DNA from: Zerene cesonia
Lineage: Eukaryota > Arthropoda > Insecta > Lepidoptera > Pieridae
Direction: 5' to 3'
DNA: 64,000 nucleotides
NCBI RefSeq assembly: GCF_012273895.1
Contig: NW_024045132.1
Coordinates: forward strand, 1,178,001-1,242,000
The position numbers and the translations under genes are program-made. The notes beneath the pieces were generated by a model, which made no database searches, was not told the DNA's origin, and saw only the letters and a program-made list of their open reading frames with translations. How positions within the stretch are numbered: the stretch's first letter is position 1; every line of letters begins with the position of its first letter. Shown here piece after piece: positions 39,101-51,855 of the stretch.

Positions 39101-40959
39101 TCCGACCCTTGGGCCCTAACCACCTTGGGCGGGCCCCCCCAACTGTCTCTGATGTTGGAGGTTAAGTCTCTCCAAAAAGTTAGTTCACAATCTTGTAACT
39201 GAAAGTACAGATTATGGATTTTACGTTTTATTTTATCTGTATATATATTATTTTATTTAATCTGTATATTTATAAATACAAATTCTTATGTTACATGTGA
39301 AGCGTGCTCGTGCTAAATTATTTAAGTCCAAATAAAAATACTATTGTCGACAGGGAATTCATGGAACGGAAACAAAAAAAAAATACTTACTAACTTACTT
39401 ATCTAACACTATATTCTTAAAATCAACATCCAAAAACTAGCTCTATTCTTATAAAACACACCTGATGAGTTAGATGTTTGAACGTGTTGATATCGGGAAA
39501 TCGGGACCAATTTCAAAACATCTTTCACCGTTGCATATATAGTGTTGGAGCGCTATATTTTTACCACGAGCGAAGCCGGGCAGAACGCTCGTAATAAATA
39601 GGAGAACCAATTGAATAAATTCTAAAAATTATTGTAATTATTATCTACATTCAGATTAGTCCAGATAAGCGATATCTCCAGATATTAAGATAACACTAGA
39701 TAATATCTAGAAAATTTGGTTGAATAAAATTTCAAGAGGAATGCTAAGACACAGAATTTGAAAGTACCCACACACATTCGGTAATGGTCTGTATTAGCTC
39801 TAGTCAAATTAAAAACTAATTAAGTCCACATAGAAGTCACATTTGCAATTACATATGTTTCAACATTTATTACCCTTGACACTATTTTTAATTACAAACA
39901 ATAAATTAATTTATATAATAAAATACAAAATCATGGTAAGTAAGCAATGGTTGATTTTGAAGTGTATTTTAAAATCTTGCAAATGAAGGGAAACTAACAA
40001 TAACTATAGATATGTTGTTATCCTTAATTCAAGCTTTTAATCACATCACCCATCGTAAGAATCTCAATATAACAAATACATTATAACTCAACGGTATTAA
40101 AATTTTCTAGAAAAATCTAACAATTAACTGTGAAAATCGACTCAGGTTTATCTACTATATCGTGTTCAAATACTAATTTGTTGTTTTAATACAAACGGCG
40201 GATCAATTTACCTTTTTCCCACGTCATAAGGCGGAGTTTCGGGTGAAAACTTATTTTCCGTTCACCGAGACTGCGATACTATCTGTCACGGAATGCAAAG
40301 CTTACAATTCGATCGCCCGTGCCTTTATAGATCTTAAGGTAAGGCTGTTAAGGTCGAGTTTTGTGTTAGAACCCATTTATACTAGTGGAAAATTGTCGTT
40401 CGGAGAACAGGCCACCCTCTCTACCCACTCGCACTCTACATGTTATTTACGTGTGAACACAACACCGCCAAGGGTTCAATTTATCTGACCTACTGGGCCT
40501 CTAACTAATATTACGCCCCAAATTGTGGTAATCTTTTTAGATTGTTAGCGTAACTTATTTCAGTATGTGTATATACATTTTACGGGTTATCATGGAGGGT
40601 ATTACTACAATATTTGCATTAAAAAACGTTGTAAGAATAATCGATTTTATTATTGCAATGTGACAGTACGTGAATAAAAAAGTTCCCAACTCCAATATCA
40701 CGAACTTCTTTTGACCTACCGCGTATTGCATAGTACACAGCTTTGAGTTTTTAATTTGGTTGTATGCACACATTGAAGTCACAAAACTGCGAATACAGAG
40801 ATAACAGGGACGTTGAAAACGGGGGAAAGATTAACGCTTACACTCATATACACTACCGCGAGACCATAATATGATAGACTTAAATATTCCATAATATCAG
40901 CAGCCTAGAGGAGGATATTTTTCTTGGGTTGAAAGCCGATATTCCCCCAAGAGTTACGA
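36135..40959. other. Gene-less stretch
   Basis: G/C-run patches at about 37027-37095 and 39085-39140, and a GC-rich relic near 39560-39590 resembling a Helitron hairpin (GAGCGAAGCCGGGCAGAACG). Frames at 37151-37393 (minus) and 40243-40488 (plus) have no recognisable domain. Confidence 0.45.
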
Positions 40960-41145
40960 CATTTCAATTTGCCAAGGCGGGCGGAAAATGGAATTACGAT
41001 TGAAGCGAGAAGACCCGAACGGCGATCGCTCCTCTCCCTCTAAAACCCGATTGGCTCCGTGCGCGCGCGAAGTTTCGCGAGAGAGCCACACTCCCGCCGC
41101 ACCAAGCCTTGTATTGATTAGATGCGGACCGCCCGATGCCATATA
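40960..41145. other. CpG-rich island, possible promoter
   Basis: GATTGGCTCCGTGCGCGCGC with an inverted CCAAT box (ATTGG), then GAAGTTTCGCGAGAGAGCC, in a block of about 185 bp far richer in CG than its flanks. No transcript start or exon can be assigned. Confidence 0.3.
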
Positions 41146-42635
41146 AATTAGGCCGCAAAAAATCTCTGTAAAAATGTATATTTAAATATATTACTAAATC
41201 TGCGCTTCGGTGGTTAAATTGTTCCTAAAAAATACAACAATCCGCGTAAAAAATAGCATGATAATACCTCATAATAATGAAAGTACCTACAGAAATACTA
41301 AAAGAAAATTGTTATAAAAGTTTCAAAAATTGTTATATTAAGAATTAATAAATTAGCATTAATAACAATTAAATAAAAATCGATTTTATATTTCAAACCA
41401 TTGTTCAACCCGTCATGATCTTGTGAGAAGGCATAAATTAAATATTGTTTCATCATTACATATCTCTATAAGAAATTATAATTATAAAAGCCTACTTAGA
41501 GTAAACCAACGTCGGCATTCAACGGTAGAATAATGTAGACGAATAAATATACATTACATTATTAACGAATGTTGGCCTCGTTTCCCGCGCTCTTTGTTCG
41601 TTCCACAATTTTCCTGCGCGATTAATTGAGAATAGGTTTTCTCCTGTGCAGCACGAAGGTTCAAAATAATTTGCCGAGCGTAGCATTTTGTTCCCGTTGA
41701 TCGGTGTACAGCAACAATAGAATAATACACTGTAACTCGAGGTGCTGGAGTCGAGATTCGCGTGTAGAGTAGAAGTATGGCACGTTTCATGATTTGTGAG
41801 TTTGTAGCAACGGTGAAGTGTCGGCGGTTAATGGTGGCAGAGTGTGGCTCTCGCGACGACGCGACGTATTGAAAAAGTTTAAACGAAAAAGCGGCGTATG
41901 ACTCCTTTAATTATTTTTATTTGCAAACTATTGTAAGTCGTGCGATTGCATGTAGTTCTTTCGTCTAGTAAATGTGCAATATGGATGCTAACGTAGTGTT
42001 TATATTTATACTAAACAAATACAGCGTGAAAAATATTTGTTACGCGTAAATAATACATATAATGAAATGTGTTTCTTTTTTTCCTCAATACATATCCGAG
42101 CCCTTGTCTCCCCGGGGTCGCTCATGGGAGAAATACCTTTGTTTTCAGGTATAACATCCTATAAACATTTCCGTAACGTATTACTGCGTTGTTGCGAACA
42201 ATTTTAGATGCTATTCTTATCTTGTAACTTATACTATTCTAATAACTCATCCCAACGTTGATTAAGTAAAAGTTATTTTTCTTCATTTATAAAGCGAAGT
42301 AACAACGAAATTATTTAATCAAATAAGTATGCGTGCTATTAAAAAATTACATATATTAATGTAGTAAATATATTAACAGTCACATCAACAATAAAACTGT
42401 TATATTTAACTATTGACCAAGAAAACTATATTATATTAAAACATATCTAATAATAAATCAATTATATTTAAATCTCGGTAGTGAAGACATCGAAAAACAT
42501 ATCAATGTACAATTTTGTTTGAGATTCAGTGATAGTTTCCTTCCGCCGGCAATCAGCCGCCTGCCCTACTTTCCGGACGTCTGAAACATTGCTAAGAGTA
42601 AGGAAAAAATACTGTATTTAATGCTGATAGTAGGA
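41146..42635. other. Gene-less stretch
   Basis: Includes a moderately GC-rich segment at 41570-41880 crossed by a 78-codon minus frame without recognisable domains. Otherwise AT-rich. Confidence 0.4.
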
Positions 42636-42802
42636 ACTTATATTATAAATGCCAAAGTTTGTAAGGATGTGTGTGTTTGTTGTTCTTTCACGCAAAAACT
42701 ACTGAACCGATTGCAATGAAATTTGGTACGTAGACAGCTGGACAACTGGAATAATTCCTACGGGATACAGACTTACGCGGGTGAAACCGTGGGGCGCAGT
42801 AG
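42636..42802 (+). mobile_element. Helitron-like element, damaged ends
   Basis: The core (TGAACCGATTGCAATGAAAT, ACGCGGGTGAAACCGTGG) is clear. The 5' end has lost CCTACTAA and the 3' end reads GCAGTAG instead of GCAGCTAG. Confidence 0.75.
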
Positions 42803-43321
42803 TTATATATATACGATATACGAATACGTTAAACCTTTTTGAAAAAATCTCTTAATTAAGTCTATATGTATAGGTGAATAAAGTTGTATTTCGAATGTTG
42901 AGAATTGAGAGTCCAAACAATCGGTCTCAGTAGCATAACTAAGAGAAACTTATATTTAACAAAGGGCAAATACTACTAGAATAAATAAAATCTCTTATCT
43001 AAAAAATATTATTCCGATATATATATATAATTACAAAACTGTAGGAATACTATGTATAGAATACTAGACAATAGGAAAAAAAAATACATTTAGAATGTTC
43101 TCAGGTATTATATATATTTTTGTAAATGCCCATGGAAGTAATATTTTGCATTAAAGGCACACGAGGCAAATGAAGTCTAAGGAACCCGCCACTGTAAAGG
43201 GAGACTCATACATATTTATCACAACTATAACGAGCTGCACAGCGGCAGCGTAATAATATATTTAAGCAAAAATTAAAATAAATATAAAAATAAATGAAAA
43301 GCATCTACAAAAACCATACCG

Positions 43322-43404
43322 NNNNNNNNNNNNNNNNNNNNNNNNNNNNNNNNNNNNNNNNNNNNNNNNNNNNNNNNNNNNNNNNNNNNNNNNNNNNNNN
43401 NNNN
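43322..43404. other. Assembly gap, 83 N
   Basis: A short gap of non-round size, so probably an estimated length. Confidence 0.98.
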
Positions 43405-43548
43405 AGAATCACATCCATGATAATTGTGTGCAGAAAGCCAAAAAAGGTACAGTCGTAATGAGAACCTCCTTATTTTTTGGATCGTCGCTTAAATATATAG
43501 TAGCGTATTAAAAATTAATACTATACAAACCGAAATACTTATATTATG

Positions 43549-43733
43549 CATAAGTAACTGTCTGCCTATCTTTCCTTCACGCCTAAACCACTAAAACGAT
43601 TTAGATAAATTTTGGTAAAACGGATCGTTTGAAATAGCTTGAAACCTGAAAAGACATAGAATAGATTTTATGCCGGAAATCCCACGGAATCGGGGCCTGT
43701 CCGAATTTTTCTGAACAATACCACGCAAGCTAG
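43549..43733 (+). mobile_element. Decayed Helitron-like element
   Basis: It begins near TATTATGCATAAGTAACTG, contains the CACTAAAACGATTTAGAT core, and ends CCACGCAAGCTAG before T. Confidence 0.5.
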
Positions 43734-44203
43734 TAACACATAATGTAATCAAAATATCATATTATTTACTTCAATATTAATTAAGCTAATCTCTACAAAC
43801 TGTGAAGGTGAGGGTAGAATAGAATGCGTAGGATGACTTAATTTAAATTTTAAGGTGTTGTACCCACGCAATGGAATACATACAGTTATAATATACCATT
43901 ATACTCAAGGGGTGGGAATTTCCTTCGTAAGAGATGTAGGAGTGTATAAGTGAAAATCCGTCTTTCTGTGTGTGTGTTACATAAATACGAATCGGTGATT
44001 TTGACGATGTGACATGGGGATGGTTAAAGATTCGTTGGCATAGGTTATTTTAGTATTAAACAATATAGAGGCAATAGGGGATGTAAATAAGTCTGCTTCC
44101 TATTTGGCGCCATAGCGTAACACAAAGGAAGCTGCTGGTGGAAAGCTTGCTATGAACTGGCAAGCTGCAACGTTCATCTCCTCAATAACATTGTATGTAA
44201 ATA

Positions 44204-44415
44204 GGTGAGTGGGGGAGCCGGAAGCCCGTTTCCTTTTCCTCACCCGTCCCAGTCCATTCCTTCTTTCCAGTCGTTAATCCATTCCTTTTCCCTTATCCCA
44301 AAAAAGCGGGCAGCGCATTCGCAGAGGCCCAACCTTTGCGAATGTTCATGGGCGGTGGTGATCGCTTACCATCAGGCGAACCACCAGTTCAGTTGCCCGC
44401 TATGACATAAAAAAA
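44204..44415 (+). mobile_element. Retroposon copy, 5' truncated, with A tail
   Basis: Runs from GGTGAGTGGGGGAGCCGGAA to CCCGCTATGACATAAAAAAA. Truncation at the 5' end and an A-rich 3' end support target-primed reverse transcription. Confidence 0.75.
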
Positions 44416-44767
44416 CATGTAATTATTATTGCCTATTAAAACAAGAAGGCACAATAGTAAGGGAGTGGTTGGTAAGGTGGCTGAAACACGAAAATTTAAC
44501 AGGCATACTACGTGTGCCAAATATCATAGGTAGTTCGTCTTTTATGTTCGTCCACGCAAAACTCAAAAACTATGACGGACGGACTTCACAAAATATATTT
44601 TATAACGATGTCAAAGAAGTAGTAAAACATAGAAGTATATTTTTAATGTGGGAGGCCATCACGATTGTGGGCCAGCTCCGTCCGCGAAGTTACTAGCTTC
44701 GCTGACTGCACCTGGCCTACCAACACCTGGCAAACGTCACAGTAGATCGGCTAGAAATAGTATCATG

Positions 44768-44980
44768 CGAATGTTATTGTGTTTCGTTCGGTGAGTTGAG
44801 GTGTTGGAAGTTCGTCCTTTTCCTTACCCTTCCCAGTTCTTTCCTTTATTCTTCTCGTCGATCCTTCTCTTATCCCGTTCCATTTATAGTCAGCAATCCA
44901 TTTGTAGAGGCGTAAGGTCTGCAAACGACCTTACGCCTGCAAAATTTCATGTGTGTGGTTACCATGATGACATAAAACAA
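44768..44980 (+). mobile_element. Retroposon copy, divergent subfamily
   Basis: Contains GTGTTTCGTTCGGTGAGTTG, the pyrimidine-rich middle and CAGCAATCCATTTGTAGAGG, a variant shared with 45593-45935 and 8881-9075. A 12-bp hairpin (44908-44919 with 44927-44938) lies inside. Confidence 0.6.
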
Positions 44981-45187
44981 GTATATCCCTAATTATTACC
45001 TAATTATTATGGATGCAAAAGTAACTCTGTGTGTCTGTCTCTATCTTCTTCTTTTTTGTGTGTATTACCAGAACTTTCGACTGAGGAATCCGATTTTGAT
45101 GTGTCCTTTTCAATTTGGTCTAGTTCTCACAATTTGAAGATGATTGAGTTTTTTGTAAAAATAATTATAAAAATTAATCATTAGTAG

Positions 45188-45517
45188 TATTGCGTCATCA
45201 TTATCATACATATCTGTAGACGTGTATGTTCCGTAATTACGTTCACACTTATAAAACAATTTCATGTAATACTTGAAGTATACACTACTAGACTACAAAA
45301 ACCTACAAAAGATGATATTGTACTACGGCAGGACTTACGCAGAAATAACTTTGTCGCGTTAGAGGACATCGCGAACTTTACAGAACTTGAAACTCTGGTA
45401 AATAATAATGAGCTGATAGCTATAAAGATAGACAAGCTGTGCCCCATAATTTCTCCCACTTTCCAAGACGACTGGCAATATTTAGCGTTAACTTTGGTTC
45501 GAATTCACAACTTTTAG
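45188..45517 (+). pseudogene. Unidentified coding-like open frame without a start codon
   Basis: About 109 codons are open between stops at 45185 and 45515, with no ATG in frame. The last 80 or so residues look protein-like: mixed charged and hydrophobic positions, for example RRNNFVALEDIANFTELETL, and a C-terminus with FQDDWQYLALTLVRIHNF. I do not recognise a family. It may be a relic of a transposon or viral gene, or a terminal exon. It ends about 75 bp before a retroposon. Confidence 0.3.
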
Positions 45518-45592
45518 AAGAATTTGGTTACAAATACAAATTACTATAATTATTACAGTAATTTATAATTATTATAATATATTAATTTTGGT

Positions 45593-45935
45593 ATGTCATA
45601 GTCGAGCACGCTTCGGCACGAATTGGGCCAGCTCGCACCGGGGAAGTACCACCACCCCACCCAGTACTACCCCCACAGAAGACCGACGTGAAATAGCATT
45701 CTGCTGTGTTTCGTTCGGTGAGTGGGGGAGCCGGAGGCCCATATCCTTTTCCTTACCCTTCCCAGTCCTTTCGTTTATTCCCATCACCAATTCTTTCTTA
45801 ATCCCTTCCCAAAAAGTCGGCAATCCATTTGTAGAGGCGTAAGGTCTGCAATGGACCATATGCCTCTCCAAATGTTCATGGGCGGTGGTAGCGCTTACCA
45901 TCAGGCATCCCACCAGCTCCATTTCATAGCAAGAC
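45593..45935 (+). mobile_element. Retroposon copy, near full length
   Basis: From GTCATAGTCGAGCACGCTTC, through GAATTGGGCCAGCTCGCACC, to CTTACCATCAGGCATCCCAC and TTTCATAGCAAGAC. The frames that cross it on both strands are not genes. Confidence 0.75.
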
Positions 45936-47054
45936 CTGATACCGTTGAAACGTTAAATATATTTCATCAAGAGAAATCGCGGAATTCGTTCATTCTATAT
46001 AAATATACACGTATATATATTCTTGTGTGTTCATTTTCCGTTCAGTTATTTACGTTACACAATTACTAATACAAAGATAAATTATCTTATCAAAAAAGTG
46101 TTGCTATGTTGTATTTTTCTTTCCAGAATGTTTGTTTCACGCATTTTATTTCCGAGGCTCCAAAGTCATAAAGACCGTCTCTGTTAGCTGTGGGTGGGGG
46201 CGACCCCCGTCTGATTTATGGTAACATGTCGCGAGAAGCTACCGCGTACGGCAACTCGCTTTTTGTCATTAACTGATTTTTATTCTATTTCGTTTCCTCT
46301 GCAAACAACTGGTACTTAGCTTTCACAACGCGGTTAAATAAAAATCTTCGCAAATTAGATTTCGTATTATGTAGGTAAGACATCCCACTTGTGACTAGTT
46401 TAGATGTAGACTACATTTCAATTTGTATTTTGCATGATCTAAGTTCTTGACTGACGTCATAGATGGCGCTTTGTACAAGACTAAAAGACGTAAAAATGTA
46501 AATTTCCAAATGAGACACAAAACGCATATAGTTACTTACGCATGTTATTAATATTATATAATAATATGATGGTTTATAATATTCAATTATAAAGGAATTA
46601 GTTATTTATTTCCTACAACCTTTGTCCCGGAGAGACATCTATTGACGAGTAGCAAAACTAAAATTATTAATGTAACTTTTGAATATAACGTAAGATGGCG
46701 TTAAATTCAAAGTGAGAAACGCTATCTAGCAGTGATGTCATGTAACTACGTAAAGGTAGTAGTATTCGGTAAGGTGTATTAGTTCCTGAGAATTAAAATG
46801 GCGTATTTCCATAGAGATTATTCCGCAGATTATCGAACAATTTTCTTCCCACAGAAAACTCATATCACACCTTTATTGTCTGGAGTTCCTTATATGTACC
46901 TTATATTATAAAAATTACTTTCGATAAATTAAGTACCCAGGTACGTATCGACAAAGGGTATCAAAACATTAAACCTCTACAATTGAGAAGATAAATTAAG
47001 ATAACGCCAAAATTGAGGTTTTTATAAGAAAAGTATTAGTTACTGTAACGAAAA

Positions 47055-47360
47055 TTGTATAGCAAACAATATATATCATATACCAATGTGAATCCACAGA
47101 ACACTACTTATAAAATATTATTTATTATCAGAGAGAAAAATATTTTTACATCGCTGCCTTTACAAATTTCATCGACAAGTTGCACCGATCCTTTCAGAAT
47201 GTGCAAACGATTAGAGCGGATTCCTGATCCAAAGTTTAATACTGTGTATGGTAATAGATGTTCAAATTTCCTTTCTCCAAAGATATATAATAGATTATTT
47301 GGTAATAATCTCAAACAAGGTAAAAAATATTCTAGTCACAAATTTAAAGACATCTATTAA
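47055..47360 (+). pseudogene. Possible C-terminal remnant of a LINE open reading frame
   Basis: The frame (up to 101 residues) contains NTVYGNRCSNFLSPKIYNRL, which resembles the end of Jockey/CR1-type LINE proteins (TKYGxRS..Y..P.IYN.LP). It is followed by a stop and AT-rich sequence running into a CA microsatellite, as in LINE 3' ends. No reverse transcriptase domain is recognisable upstream. Confidence 0.4.
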
Positions 47361-47456
47361 ATATTCTTAAACCGTTAGATTACGAAGCCATAGAGGACTT
47401 ATTGCGTATACACGTTTATTTTTTTTTTATTTTATATTTTTTATTATCTTAACCCA

Positions 47457-47530
47457 CATACACACACAGACATACACGCACACACACACACTCACACACA
47501 GGCACTCACGCGCACACACATACACACACA
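47457..47530. repeat. CA-rich microsatellite
   Basis: Interrupted (CA)n with GACA, TACA and GCAC variants. Confidence 0.85.
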
Positions 47531-47875
47531 TATGCATGCATATTTTCTAATTTTAATATACTTAATTAAAAAAACCTATAATTTACAAAAATGCGTGGCA
47601 TTCTAAAGCCTGTAACACAGTTTTTACTAACACAGGCTTTAATTTCTACCAATAAATTGTAAATTTAACAGTTTTAATAAATACTTTCTTATTATTATTT
47701 GATGTTCTAAGATAAACCTGCACGTGTTTACGTCTTTGAAGGCACGCGTCACGAATTTAAGATCAAATGTCAGCTCAAATAATGTGAAATAGCAAACGCT
47801 GTGGCAATATGTAGTTATATTTACCCACTCATTTTTAAACTTTACCCTGAGATTCTTAATTCATTATCTATTTTA

Positions 47876-48013
47876 TACCAGCGGGTCGCCCTGGCTTCGA
47901 CCGTGGTATGTATATAGCATCCACAGATCACGTAAACTAATTCTAACGGTGATAGAATTTTTGAAATCGGTGTAATAGTTCCGAAAATTAGCGGGTTCAA
48001 ACAATCAAAGCTT
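47876..48013 (-). mobile_element. Decayed Helitron-like element (Lep1-like type)
   Basis: CCAGCGGGTCGCCCTGGCTT and GACCGTGGTATGTATATAG correspond to the GGCTTCGCCCGTGGTACATA block at 20513 and 34066. CTAG is lost. Confidence 0.5.
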
Positions 48014-48050
48014 TAAATTTAATTTTTAGTTATATAGTAATGAAATCCTA

Positions 48051-48254
48051 TCCTACTAATATTATAAATGCGAAAGTTTGTAAGGATGTGTGTGTGTTTG
48101 TTGCTCTTTCACGCAAAAACTACTGAACCGATTGCAATGAAATTTGGTACCTACTTTGACAGCTGAACAACTGGAATAACATATAGGCAACTTTTTATCC
48201 CGATATTCCTACGGGATACGGACTTACGCGAGTGAAACCGCGGGGCGCAGCTAG
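48051..48254 (+). mobile_element. Helitron-like element, first copy of a tandem pair
   Basis: Full family member, TCCTACTAATATT to GGGGCGCAGCTAG, between A and T. It differs from the next copy by very few bases, and both share the unusual TACCTAC..TTGACAGCTG variant. Confidence 0.9.
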
Positions 48255-48367
48255 TGCTTTATAAATAAGAAATTTTGATAGAATAGTAATTTCTTAATCA
48301 AAGCTTCGTTTTATTAGCAAGTATGGATTTTAACTTTTAGTTTTATAGCATTGAAATGCTTTATAAA

Positions 48368-48571
48368 TCCTACTAATATTATAAATGCGAAAGTTTGTAA
48401 GGATGTGTGTGTGTTTGTTGCTCTTTCACGCAAAAACTACTGAACCGATTGCAATGAAATTTGGTACCTACGTTGACAGCTGGACAACTGGAATAACATA
48501 TAGGCAACTTTTTATCCCGTTATTCCTACGGGATACGGACTTACGCGAGTGAAACCGCGGGGCGCAGCTAG
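48368..48571 (+). mobile_element. Helitron-like element, second copy of a tandem pair
   Basis: Near-identical to 48051-48254 and of the same length (204 bp). Flanking sequence on both sides is also shared, which indicates duplication of the locus and not a second transposition. Confidence 0.9.
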
Positions 48572-50286
48572 TACTTTATAAATAAGAAGTTTTGAATCAA
48601 TTTTGATTCGAACCCGCGTTTTTTGCTAAACTGTAGCAACGCCTTTTCTATTCTTTCAAAATTTCTCAAGTATGGATTTTATTAAAATATTATTACGTAC
48701 CTACGTAGAAAGTTGTATAAAACTGTCATGCAGGCAAACTACAATGATTATTTTTTTTATAATTGAACGATTGCAAGGATATTATTCTGTGTGCAAGTAC
48801 TATAAGTTCATATCCCGTATTGCAAGATGAAGTAATGTAGGTTAAAACACATATTGTTAAATACCAACGCAATTTTGAAATAGTCCTTCTACTATAGTTT
48901 TCGCTAATCAATCATACATTGAATGGAGGTACGTATCTTTTAAGTTACGCGGCTTAAAAGTGTATATCCTTCGTAGCCTATAACGTAATTATAACTTCTT
49001 TATAATTCAGTTCTCAATGGAGTCTTAAAGAGTGTTGACTATAATATAATATAATAAGAAAATTTCTTTACATACAATTTAGAAAGCGATATAATATATA
49101 TCTCCTCATTGTGAAATATAAACCGAACGTGATTAAGTACTCACCAAATTTATTTATTTTGTGATAGATAACCTTCGTTAGCAGAAATTTTAATTCAAAT
49201 AAAATTACGAACTTTCGAAATTTAAAAAGCGAAATCTTTTATTACATTAAAACAAACTAAACATTTTAAATGTTGTAAAAAGAAAAAAACGAAATAGACT
49301 TTAGATAGAAGTGTAGACTTATATATTTAATTAGGAAATTAAATTTATGAATGTAACTGAAATCAGTACAATAATTATCTATACCGCTATATATATATAG
49401 AAATTTTACTACCCATATCATTATTATAATAGTCCTCTATTGTACCCGAGGTTGTCTGGAAGAAATCTCTCTAAGCGATAAGACCGCCTATTGTACTTAG
49501 ATGTAAGTTTTATTTGTCTCCTTTCTTTTTCTTTAATGTTAATTAAGTGCAATGAAGAATAAATAAATATATATGTAATTGTAATATTAGTTACATTTCT
49601 TTTTATATAAACCGTTACCCGTTACGATTAACATATGTTTGATACTCGTAATGCACAATATCAGGAAGTGGAGGGTTTTAGTACGTATTTAATATCGAGT
49701 TTCATAACTCCGGTGCAGCGATGTGTGTTCACGTACTCAAGAGCATACCTTCTAGTTTTGTAATAAGCAAATATATCGAATGTTTCAATGTTTGCATGGC
49801 TACACCACGCATAGATGGTGAAAAGCAAAAAAAGTAAAAAATGCGTCTCAGTGCATTTTTTACAAGAAATATTTGACAAATATTTTCTCAAGCTTCTCAA
49901 GTCTCCAACTCTCAATATCAACATGGTTATAGTCTCGGAGAATGTATTATAACCACTCTCTCACAGTGCAATAAAAGAAAAGACTTTATTTGGTCTAAAT
50001 TGCAGTGTCAAATGTCAACGATCTGACCAAGACAGACCTCCTGTCGCCACTGAGAGTGTGGCAATCTTAACAGTCATCTATTTGACTATGACCCGATTCG
50101 AATCACATTAAGCATACAATCAACATCCTGAATAGTAGGTATTAAAGACAAGCGACACAAAATGTTTTTATTTAGATATCGATTTTAATAAATGTTATAT
50201 GGTAATAGAAAATTGGATATGTGCAAAATTTGTTTATGATCTATTTATGTGCATGATTTTGCATATGTATCATAAAGTTTTCTTAC

Positions 50287-50632
50287 GTGGGAGTCGAGCA
50301 CGCTTCGACTCGAATTTGGCCAGCTCGCACAGGAAGCTCCCCCACAGAAAACCGGCGTGAAATAGTAGCATGCTACTGTGCTTCGTACGGTGATTGAAGG
50401 AGCCGGACGTCGGTATCCTTTTCCTCACCATTCCCAGCCCATTTCTTCTTTCCATTGGTTAATCTACTTCTTATTTCGACCTCTTAGAAGCGGGCAACGC
50501 ATTCGTAGTGACATACTTTCGTACTTAGCATACTTTTACTTGTTTTTTGATGGCTAGCTTTGCAAATGTTCGGGGGCGGTGATGATCGCATACCATCAGG
50601 TGAACCACCAGCACATAGCCCGCTATGACATA
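50287..50632 (+). mobile_element. Retroposon copy, full length with an internal insertion
   Basis: Starts GTGGGAGTCGAGCACGCTTC and ends AGCCCGCTATGACATA. About 50 bp of unrelated sequence (near 50510-50560) interrupts it between GCGGGCAACGCATTCGTAG and GCAAATGTTCGGGGGCGG. Confidence 0.75.
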
Positions 50633-51094
50633 CAAAATGGTTCTTCTTTATCATTGATAATAAAGTGTTTTAACATTTAACTTGTCACTTAAATACTATT
50701 TACTGTAATAATGGCCGTGTAGATCTACAAGACAGGTATATTGTTTAATTGAAACTAGAACAAAATCATAAAAAATTAAACAGGCGATATTAACATAAAA
50801 CTAAACTTGCCCTTTATAGACTTTATTAAAATAAAATTTATACACGAAATAATAACTAAAATGTACTTTAGTACAATTTGATGATTATAATATCAATCGT
50901 TTTACAAGGATTTATAATCATTCTGTATATGTATATAATATGATTTATAACATTAAAAATATTATAATAATGAAAGTTATTTCCATAGCATTCTTCTGCT
51001 ATTCTGTTTATTAGCTGTGCCGCGCATTTTGTCAATTATTTCTCTAACTCATTTATATGTTACTTCGGTACATAAGCTGTCTTCTCAGAGAGTG

Positions 51095-51165
51095 GTCTTC
51101 TCGTGAAAGAGTAACAAAAAAATCTGTATATTCTTACAAACGTTCGCGTACGCAGCACGCAGTTT
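51095..51165 (-). mobile_element. Helitron-like fragment
   Basis: TCTCGTGAAAGAGTAACAAA followed by a run ending CTTACAAACGTTCGCG parallels bases 19480-19540 of the minus-strand element there. Both ends are lost. Confidence 0.4.
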
Positions 51166-51855
51166 ATCTACTTGTTATTTAATTATGAAAGCACAGTAAA
51201 GCGCTTAACATTTTATGGAGCTGTCAGTATACATAGCTACATATGAGAAATACTTATCGTAAAACGTACTATCAACTTTTAGAACTAAGTATTTATATTT
51301 TTTTGTTAAAAATCTAAGATATCTGCATAGTGCGTACCAGTATCTGCCAAGTCATTAAACTTTATGAACAAAGTAGAGAGCTCGGTGCTGGTTGGAGGCT
51401 TAACTTGTATAATTTACTTGATACCTAAGTCAGTATCGCGCTCCGATGCCGGGCGCACGTGGACTACACAATTGCTAGGTTTCTGTTCATTATAAAGATA
51501 GAAAGACCGTTTTTAATTGTGAAAGCGAAATATTGAACGTAAGTGCAAATTCACCTTATAAGCGTCTATATTTTTCAGAAACGAAAAAACACAAGTATTT
51601 GTTTACAAATATTATTGTTTATGTTTTGTTTCTATTGAAACAGGTTGGTTTATTATTCGACGATTGGTAAAATAGATGATATACTTTATTAATAAAATAA
51701 TTAAATCGTAAATGTAATCCAAATTAATTTGATCTAAACTAATTAAATGAGAAAACAGTTGTGTTTTTAAAAGTATATGTGTAATGATTTCAAATGGGCT
51801 GATATCAAATAAATATCTTCACTGAGAAACAAAGGCTATATTTTGTTTTGTTTTT

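Larger units (their letters stand above)
48021..48680 (+). repeat. Tandem duplication that includes a Helitron and its flanks
   Basis: Bases 48021-48330 and about 48338-48680 share TTTTAG..ATATAG..TGAAAT before the element, the element itself, and CTTTATAAATAAGAA.TTTTGA plus CAAGTATGGATTTTA after it. The offset is 317 bp at the element start and 349 bp downstream, so an indel of about 32 bp separates the copies. Confidence 0.7.

Noticed and set aside
45588..46069. Frames of 84-115 codons rich in Ser, Pro and Phe
   Set aside because: They are translations of the pyrimidine-rich retroposon; similar frames occur in its other copies at 8893, 44205 and 59277-59598, on either strand.
47457..47530. 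A tandem array that might be a CRISPR or satellite
   Set aside because: It is a simple interrupted CA microsatellite, and the genome is eukaryotic.
48600..48640. A B-box-like GCGGGTTCGAATC on the minus strand
   Set aside because: No A box at the right distance and no tRNA fold; probably chance or a SINE scrap.
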